From Tethya wilhelma (taxonomy: Eukaryota; Porifera; Demospongiae; Tethyida; Tethyidae), in the NCBI GenBank assembly GCA_964030475.1, contig CAXIPT010000008.1:2728141-2792140 (forward strand): 64,000 nucleotides of DNA, in the 5' to 3' direction. Position numbers and translations under genes: made by a program. This document shows, one piece after another, positions 58,101-64,000 of the stretch. Each line of letters starts with the position of its first letter. The stretch's first letter is position 1. The notes beneath the pieces were generated by a model that did no database searches, was not told the DNA's origin, and saw only the letters and a list, made by a program, of their open reading frames with translations.

Positions 58101-59424
58101 ATAAACATGTACATACCTCATTCTGATTTTCATAGATGCACAAATTTCCAACTGTCAGTTTCAAGATTTTGTAGGATTGAAAGAATTCAATGAGTTCTTC
58201 ATTGTTGAACTGTACTGATTTGGGCACTGAAAGGATTAGGACAATGCTGTTGTATTTTAACCCATTCATTTTTGGCAATAGTCGCAGAAACGAAAACTTG
58301 TTAGAAAAATCACACCTAACTTCCTCTAGGTCAGCTAGTGTCTTCTCACACCATTCATCTCCAAATATTGCGATGATTGGAGTGTAATCATCATCAACAA
58401 GATTGATCCTTAATTCTTTTGCCAATATAATCACCTATCTTGACCTTCTTTCGAAACTCTGATAGCTCTTTCATGTACTTGTTCATCATGTCTACCGTTT
58501 CCTTTATATCAAGCTCCTCAATAAGGTATTGCAACAAATGTGGGTGTAAGTAATCCCAAAAGTATGACAGGATTGTGAACAGTTCCCCAATTGTTCTAGT
58601 GTTTCGGATCTGTTTTGATGCCTCTTCCTTGAATAGGGGACCAAACTGGCCTTTCAAATCAACTGGCAGGTAGCAGATATACTGTTGTAGATTAGTGACA
58701 GGTACTACTCCCTCAAGGTATCTTTCTACTTTCATTACAACATTTCGAAATGCTTTTTCAGCTTCTGTAATTGTTTTGAATTCAGTGGCTATAAAATTAT
58801 TTTCTAAGTGAAGCAAAGAATTTGATTTCTGAGAAGTACCATGGTGAGTTGGCTGTTCAGGATCTGCACATGTAGCTGATATTTCCACTGGAGATTGCCG
58901 TCCAGAAATACTAGCCAGTTTAGTTTGTAGAGGACCTATATGAATATTATTAGCATTATTAATTTGAATGATTCAGAAACAACCAACCCATGCATATGTA
59001 CCCTTTGCTGCACTGATGATGTATGATTATCATCATGATCATCACTGCAAAAACATGCATGCTCACCCTGTTTGGCAGAAGATGTTAATAATAATAGCTT
59101 GCAAAGTTTACAGGCGACGTCTGTTCGTTTGATGTTGAGCAGCACTTTAAGGAGTTTCCTATAAGTTGCTTTAAAGGCAAACGTTTCTTTCCATTTGATC
59201 AGGACATTTTCCCTCTTTACTTCTTGGCTTCTGTTGTCTGCTTTTATAGCATCAATTTGCTGTGTGCTTAGACCAAGGTGTGAGGCAAGTAACTCCCATG
59301 AGTCAATCCAAAGGGCTATTTCTTTAACATGTTCATCATTACATTCTTTGTCAAGAAAGCCCTCAGTTAATTCAAACCGATTCTCAAGTTCTGTGACAGT
59401 AATTAGGTCTATCCCCTCAGCCAT
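55168..59424 (-). CDS. DEATH-RING-TRAF fusion protein (frameshift in exon 2)
   Basis: Minus-strand exons: 59067-59424, 58117-58935, 56563-56718 and 55168-56487, with GT-AG boundaries and matching phases. Exon 1 (start MAEGIDLITV) carries a DEATH domain: ALWIDSWELLASHLGLS, QQIDAIKAD, LIKWKETF, TYRKLLKVLL. Exon 2 holds a helical segment (LSYFWDYLHPHLLQYLIEEL) and an alpha/beta-like segment (FGDEWCEKTLADLEEV). These are in different frames, overlapping at about 58,393-58,436, implying an indel or an unrecognised splice. Exon 4 gives a RING (CPACLQIL, TCCGNSFCRVC, CPTC), TRAF zinc fingers (YCPHRDRGCTWTG and CSFKSIGCE), a coiled coil, and a MATH/TRAF-C domain (FTMTDFDAYRRDDLWWVSS to the end). The usual RING His is Asn in CCGNSFC. 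Expected role: recruited through DEATH contacts, passing signals by TRAF-type trimerisation and ubiquitin ligation. About 883 residues if the frame is restored. Confidence 0.75.
57061..57189. mobile_element. Palindromic element, copy 1 (interrupted target of a MITE)
   Basis: Arms TTAATAGCACTCCAGCTGCC and GGCAGCTAGAGTGCTATTA face each other around GCCATAC-type words. A second copy with similar flanks lies at 57,650-57,752. Both are in the intron between exons 2 and 3 of the DEATH-TRAF gene. Confidence 0.65.
57190..57396. mobile_element. TATAGCGGG-family MITE, 207 bp, TA target duplication
   Basis: Termini CCGTATAGCGGGAAATTTTC and inverted CCCGCTATATGG, flanked by TA (57,188-57,189 and 57,397-57,398). 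The paralogous stretch at 57,745-57,760 reads GTGCTATTAATTCC without the element, a natural empty site. The TA duplication fits Tc1/mariner-type transposition. The element has no transposase. Confidence 0.82.
57650..57752. mobile_element. Palindromic element, copy 2
   Basis: A near copy of 57,061-57,189 with shared upstream words (GTATAGGTAACCA at 57,604) and downstream words (GAGGAATCATGTGG), so a larger block of about 200 bp was duplicated in this intron. Confidence 0.65.
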
Positions 59425-59897
59425 TGTATGGCAGCGTGTAGTGAGGAAAATCTTCACTTCAGATAACTAGCTACAGTTAGCCTTTACTATCTATGAGGTA
59501 ACTTTGAAACCTCCTCAAGTTGAGCTTAGAAAATTATGATGAAAATTTTCAGTATCCGGTAGCGTAAGCTTTATATTGGTGGGTGTGGTCTATTTTGACT
59601 CTTCGGATGTAGACAGTACGCAAAAATTTACATTCTTTATACAATTTAGATGAGTTTTACATGTCTGCAGTATATTAATTTTGGCTAAGTTTATTGAGCA
59701 ATAAACAATCGAGCTCGAGAGCATTGCTGCTAGTCTGGAGTATCCAGACCCTTTATACGCGCGCTAGAGTATCCAGACCCTTTAAACGCGTGAAGGGTCT
59801 GGATACTCCTGATTAGCTGCAACCGTAGATAATATTATATACTGCTATGCTGCAACCATACTGGCATAGATAATAAAATGATACTAGCAGTATATAT
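59425..59897. other. Upstream region of the DEATH-TRAF gene
   Basis: Contains the presumed promoter. A repeat of the 15-base word GAGTATCCAGACCCT occurs at about 59,737 and 59,767 and, inverted, at 59,793-59,807 (AGGGTCTGGATACTC), forming possible hairpins. No gene was seen. Confidence 0.5.
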
Positions 59898-60400
59898 TAG
59901 ATCTTCAGCCCTTGACAGGTGAAGTACTGACTGGCTCCTCCTCTAACACTCAGGATGGTGCGAGATTAGATATCGCTGCAAATGGCTTCTGGGGTGGCCG
60001 CTTCGAACGCACCTACTTTGATGTACGAGTGTTCAACCCCCATGCTCCATCCAACAGGAACCCCAACAGCTACAGGAAGCATGAACTAGAGAAGAAAAGG
60101 CAATATGAACAACGTGTTAGAGAAGTTGAGCATGCATCCTTCACCCCCCTTGTCCTATCAGCAACAGGTGGTATGGCCAACCAAGCCACAACATTCTACA
60201 AGAGGCTCGCCACCCTACTAGCATTGAAACGGGACCAGCCCTACAGCTCAACAATGTCATGGCTACGAAGTAGAATCACCTTCTCACTTCTCCGCTCCGC
60301 CATTCAATCCATCAGAGGTGCCCGATCCTGCTGCGGACATGCTGCCAAGTACACCAACCCCCCTGCTGACTTGGCAGCATCTGAACTAAACCCCATCTGA
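59898..60400 (+). mobile_element. 5'-truncated retrotransposon fragment (C-terminal coding end)
   Basis: From about 59,898 an open frame reads LQPLTGEVLTGSSSNTQDGA, then ANGFWGGRFERTYFDVRVFN, REVEHASFTPLV and FYKRLATLLALKRDQPYSST to a stop at 60,400. From memory this is the conserved C-terminal region found downstream of the reverse transcriptase in an abundant animal retroelement protein, in which the same block recurs hundreds of times in cnidarian and sponge genomes. No reverse transcriptase motif (YxDD) is present here, so only the 3' end of the coding region survives, as in 5'-truncated non-LTR copies. An ambiguous base lies 85 bp downstream at 60,485. Confidence 0.65.
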
Positions 60401-60660
60401 ACACTTATTATTGATATTTGTGTCACCACAAAATACTTGTTTCTATAGACTCTTCTCCTACTTTTTTACGTGTTTTACTTACTTNTACGATCAGAAAAAG
60501 TTACGCTCTATGCGCACAGCTTATGTATATCTTTTCTTGACCTTGCGGTGAGGTACTGTTGGTGCCCATCTCTGCCATTCTTTTTTTCCTTTTGGCTCAC
60601 TTGGGCTTTTGTAGCGCAGCTCGAACTCGTTGCTGAGCCACGCCGGGCCATGAATCTAAT

Positions 60661-61128
60661 AGAGCGTATTCATGTGACGTAAAAACGCGGCGCGGGATTA
60701 CCCGCGGGCGGCCATTTTGGTGCACAATAACAGCAGCTGCCAATGGTTTTGACTCTTCGTTTACTGCTCTATCTTGGTGCTTATCAGTACTCCTGTACCT
60801 GAGTTATTGTCACGATGGTCTCAACTCTTTGCAGCAGGTAAAGTTTAGAGATGACTCCTCCTTGTTTGTAGATTGACTGGAGTCAAAGCATGAACCAAGA
60901 GGCCCTAGCTGAGACCATGAAAATCACTAGGAGTCCAGTTTTAGTGAACAAAACAACTACTAGGAATGAATAAAATCAGTTTAACTCAAAAGAACTTTGT
61001 ATACTAGAGAAAAGTTGCAGAAAATCTTGATTTTTTTTCGTGGACAGTGTCACAATGTGCACCAAAATGGCCGCCGTTTGCTTCGCGGCAAGTCCCGCCC
61101 CGTTTTTGACGTCACATGAATACGCTCT
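60661..61128. mobile_element. 468-bp palindromic element abutting the AGA gene
   Basis: Arms begin AGAGCGTATTCATGTGACGT and pair over about 70 bp with the inverted end (ACGTCACATGAATACGCTCT), including GGCGGCCATTTTGGTGCAC on both sides. AAT flanks both ends. The element is CpG-rich and ends 36 bp before the AGA start codon, so it must overlap that gene's promoter or 5' untranslated region. The AAAATGGCCGCC words resemble YY1 sites. Confidence 0.75.
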
Positions 61129-61164
61129 AATGCCACGCTGGACGGTGTGCTTCAATTAGAAGTA

Positions 61165-63560
61165 ATGGCTCAATTGCTGCAGGTTGCATGTTTGCTTGTT
61201 GTCTGCTTCCACGGCTCTATCAGCCGAGAAGACAAGCTTCCAGTGGTTCTAAATACATGGCCATTTGTAAGTGCTAATGAAGGAGGTTAGTCTCTAGTTT
61301 TATGTGCTGTCGGTGAGCGCCATTCAGTGTGCACTGATGATGACATGTGTGCTTGATTTACAGCTGTCCAGGCCCTCAAAGATGGAGGAAGCTATGTGGA
61401 TGCAGTCGAAAAAGGTTGTTCAGTGTGTGAAGTAGAACGGTGTGATGGATCTGTGGGCTATGGAGGCAGGTAGTACAACTGATGTACCGTAGGCTCGGCT
61501 GGTGACTCCAGCTCATAACTTACTTTTGTGTACAATATAATTATAATGCATTGATTTGGCTCTGCACCTCTTGTGTGCTGCTGCAGTCCTGATGACACTG
61601 GTGAGACAACATTGGATGCAATGATTATGGATGGGTGGGTGTATACGCTTTGTGTCTCTTATGGTGAATGTGAATTTAGTTCTCTTCACCTGTCATAATT
61701 CAGTGAGACTCACAATGTTGGAGCTGTTGGTTGTCTGAGGGAGATCAAGAGTGCTATTTCAGTGGCCAGGAATGTCTTGGAACGGACCACACACACCCTT
61801 CTAGTTGGATTAGATGGTATATGATTAATCTCATGACTAATCTGTGCATGGGTATGCTTGTGTTATAAGTGGAGAGCCTTCACTTTGTTTTTCATTCATG
61901 TGGGAAACACTTAGAGAATAAAAATTCAATTGTGTAAATGTGGCCTTCATTGGTGGGATCAGTGTGTAGGTAATGCGGGACAGTTCAGTGTTTCAGGCTT
62001 ATCATCGTTCTAGATCTATTTATGCAACTTGCTTTTGATACATGAGTTGTTGTCTTTTCCTTAGCAACTGCATTTGCTGTGGAGATGGGTTTCTCCAAAG
62101 AAAATTTAACAACTGATGATTCAATGTACGTGAGTCACTCACCCAGCATACATGTAGCTTTGTACTTTGATGTGAACTATTGTGTCTTTTTTGGTCTCAG
62201 GAAGATTCACAAAGACTGGGTGGACAAGAACTGCCAGCCTAACTCCTGGGTAGAAGGGGTATGCTATATATAGTGGTTGTGATGTTATTTCTGTTAATAT
62301 TCAGTGCATATCCACATAGACAGTGACCCCTGACCCCACTACCAGCTGTGGACCTTTCAAACCTTCCAATGTTTCTGATAAAACAAAATCTAACTGGTAA
62401 GATAATGTCATGAGTCTATCCACACTGACAAGAGGAGGTACTATTATGTGTGCAACTTTTCTGAGCACAATTAGCTAGTTAAGCTGATCTCATGACATTG
62501 TGCTTTGTTCACTACATCAGTAAAGTGTATGTGTCTCACCACCTCCATATCGATCCAAGCACTGACAGCTGTCTGTTGGAACAATCCACTGACATTTTGC
62601 TGTTGCTCTCTTCAATTGTATGATTGCTCTTAACCAATACTCCATGCTTTTTCCCTTCAGCTTTCATGACAGTCTAGCCACTCCTATGAACCATGACACT
62701 ATAGGTAGGTAAAGGGTGTCTGTGTAGCCTCATCCCTCCACCCAAGATTATTGTGTACCTCAAGAGAAGGACGAGGCTATTGTCTACAATATCCTTTGTG
62801 ATGTTCAGTGAACTAGCTAGCCTTGATCCTGAGGCCCTTTGTTTTTAGCATGGTCAATCCTAAGACTGTGGAAGATGATATTGATCCTTGTTGTGGTGTT
62901 CTCTTTGTAGGTATGGTTGTGGTTGATGCAAATGGGAAGGTTGCGTGTGGAACATCCACCAATGGACTCACTCACAAGATAGCCGGGTATGTATCACAGT
63001 GATCATAGAAATAATGGTTCTAGTATGCCTCTTGTTCTCCTCCAATAGGCGTGTAGGGGATTCCCCCATAGCTGGTGCCGGTTGCTATTGTGAGAAAGAT
63101 GTGGGCGGGGCAGCAGCTACTGGAAATGGTGACATCATGATGAGATTCCTACCTAGGTGAGTATTGTGTAGACATAAGAAGTTTCCTACACATGCCATGT
63201 TCAATAACTCATTGATGGTGCTACTAAATTTTTTTCTGCTCTTTGTGAGAGAAGCTATGTTTTCAGACTCTTGTAGCCACCTGTGTAGTAGTGTGCTAGA
63301 GATCATCTGTCTTTTGCTGTCTATTCTCTTGTCATAGCTACCGTGTGGTGGAGAACATGAGCAGAGGAATGACCCCCAAGGAGGCAGTTGGTGATGCTCT
63401 CTCTAGGATCAAGACCTACTACCCTGACTTCAATGGGGCTCTAGTGGCAGTCAACGTCCATGGAGACTATGCTGGCAATGGTCACGGACCTGGATACAAC
63501 CCTTACCACTTCACCGTGTACAATCCCATCTTGGGGAAGTCCACTGTAGTGACTGGATGA
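61165..63560 (+). CDS. AGA: Aspartylglucosaminidase, N4-(beta-N-acetylglucosaminyl)-L-asparaginase (11 exons)
   Basis: Exons: 61165-61285, 61364-61469, 61587-61634, 61704-61816, 62065-62125, 62201-62258, 62320-62396, 62661-62704, 62911-62986, 63049-63156 and 63338-63560, totalling 1035 nt and 344 residues (human 346). The lysosomal enzyme removes asparagine from N-linked glycan stubs. A signal peptide ([18 protein letters not shown]) precedes [10 protein letters not shown]. Conserved blocks include [29 protein letters not shown], the autocleavage site HDTIGMVV (nucleophile Thr208), [18 protein letters not shown] and [15 protein letters not shown]. All catalytic and cleavage elements known for the family appear present, so the enzyme should be active. 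It ends in VVTG without the C-terminal tail of vertebrates. Confidence 0.95.
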
Positions 63561-63641
63561 CTTGCAATTGTGGTACATGTTGATATAGTATTGTTTATAG
63601 TACCAAAATATACAATGGTTTCTATGTGTGTGTGATTGTAG

Positions 63642-64000
63642 CTAAACTGCTTGATTGTGAGTGTTTGTCTCAATTGTTTTTTGAGTTTGAGTGGCTACTG
63701 CTCTGAATTTTTTTACTGTGAGAGTGTGTCCTCCACCACCACCTATGTTTCTCATGAACCTATAAAAGTCACCTGCCTGGGACAATGTCACAATCTCCTC
63801 GTCCACTAGTTCAGTCTTGACCTCTTCCTGCTGGTGTTTGGCAATTCCAAAGACACGCCGTTTTTCAGCTACAACTTTTAGCTCTTTCTTCTTGCCTTCA
63901 TCCATCTCCAAGGATCTCATCAATTGAATGAACAGTTCTCCCTTCAGGTTCCCCCACCCTTGGTCTTTCCACACCACTGATAGGGTTATCTTCTTCACCG
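63642..64000 (-). CDS. C-terminal exon of an unrecognised gene, cut by the window end
   Basis: An open minus-strand frame of at least 118 residues runs from the window edge to a stop at 63,642. It includes SVVWKDQGWGNLKGELFIQL, RRVFGIAKHQQEEV and RNIGGGGGHTLTVKKF. The WKDQGWGN and GGGGH features suggest a beta-rich domain, but I cannot place it in a family. It converges with AGA: the stops are only 81 bp apart, so the two 3' untranslated regions probably overlap. Confidence 0.6.
   Translation of the reverse strand, partial: VKKITLSVVWKDQGWGNLKGELFIQLMRSLEMDEGKKKELKVVAEKRRVFGIAKHQQEEVKTELVDEEIVTLSQAGDFYRFMRNIGGGGGHTLTVKKFRAVATQTQKTIETNTHNQAV

Overview
The window is animal nuclear DNA, most probably from a demosponge. 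Genes are split by short GT-AG introns (many of 60-150 bp). Gene families that expanded in sponges (DEATH-domain proteins, a NACHT-LRR receptor, TRAF-like proteins, a giant cadherin) sit close together, and the DNA between them is full of small terminal-inverted-repeat elements and GA/CA microsatellites. The species assignment is inference from gene content. No bacterial, plastid or viral genome features were seen.

Layout. (1) 2.4-20.4 kb: a head-to-head pair. A small minus-strand gene (six exons, 267 residues, with two motifs recalling the CKAP2 spindle-protein family) and CEP164 (plus strand, 24 exons, 1607 residues, centriole distal appendage) have start codons 163 bp apart. The 6.3-kb third intron of the small gene is a patchwork of direct duplications, a 1.2-kb retroelement-like insertion with an empty site in the same window, a MITE, and a 719-bp piece copied from the cadherin gene 22 kb away. 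(2) 24.9-35.3 kb: one uninterrupted exon encoding a 3473-residue, Dachsous-like cadherin with about 27 cadherin repeats, one membrane span and a long cytoplasmic tail. (3) 36-45.5 kb: an immune-type stretch with a DEATH-domain gene, two copies of a small unrecognised exon, an isolated terminal exon, and a NACHT-LRR receptor whose 3' exons run into an ambiguous base (n) at 45,659. (4) 45.66-54.39 kb: a block delimited by single n characters and built from other parts of this window. It holds a decayed, internally deleted CEP164 copy and an inverted copy of 4.8-9.9 kb interrupted by three TIR elements. It is either a real segmental duplication or an alternative-haplotype or misjoined contig series. 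(5) 54.4-59.4 kb: DEATH-domain tails and a minus-strand gene joining a DEATH domain to a RING/TRAF zinc finger/coiled coil/MATH module. (6) 59.9-64 kb: a 5'-truncated retrotransposon fragment, a palindromic element ending 36 bp before the start of the lysosomal aspartylglucosaminidase gene (11 exons, 344 residues), and the last exon of an unrecognised minus-strand gene.

How the genes may work together. CEP164 and its divergent neighbour both look like centrosome or cilium genes and share a promoter. X-box-like (RFX) sites lie inside CEP164. The DEATH protein, the NACHT-LRR receptor and the DEATH-TRAF protein form an approximately 20-kb set combining a sensor, an adaptor domain and a ubiquitin-ligase-type transducer, the most interesting functional grouping in the window. 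Exon boundaries were deduced by eye from splice sites and phase. The CEP164 and aspartylglucosaminidase models close exactly in frame, which supports them.
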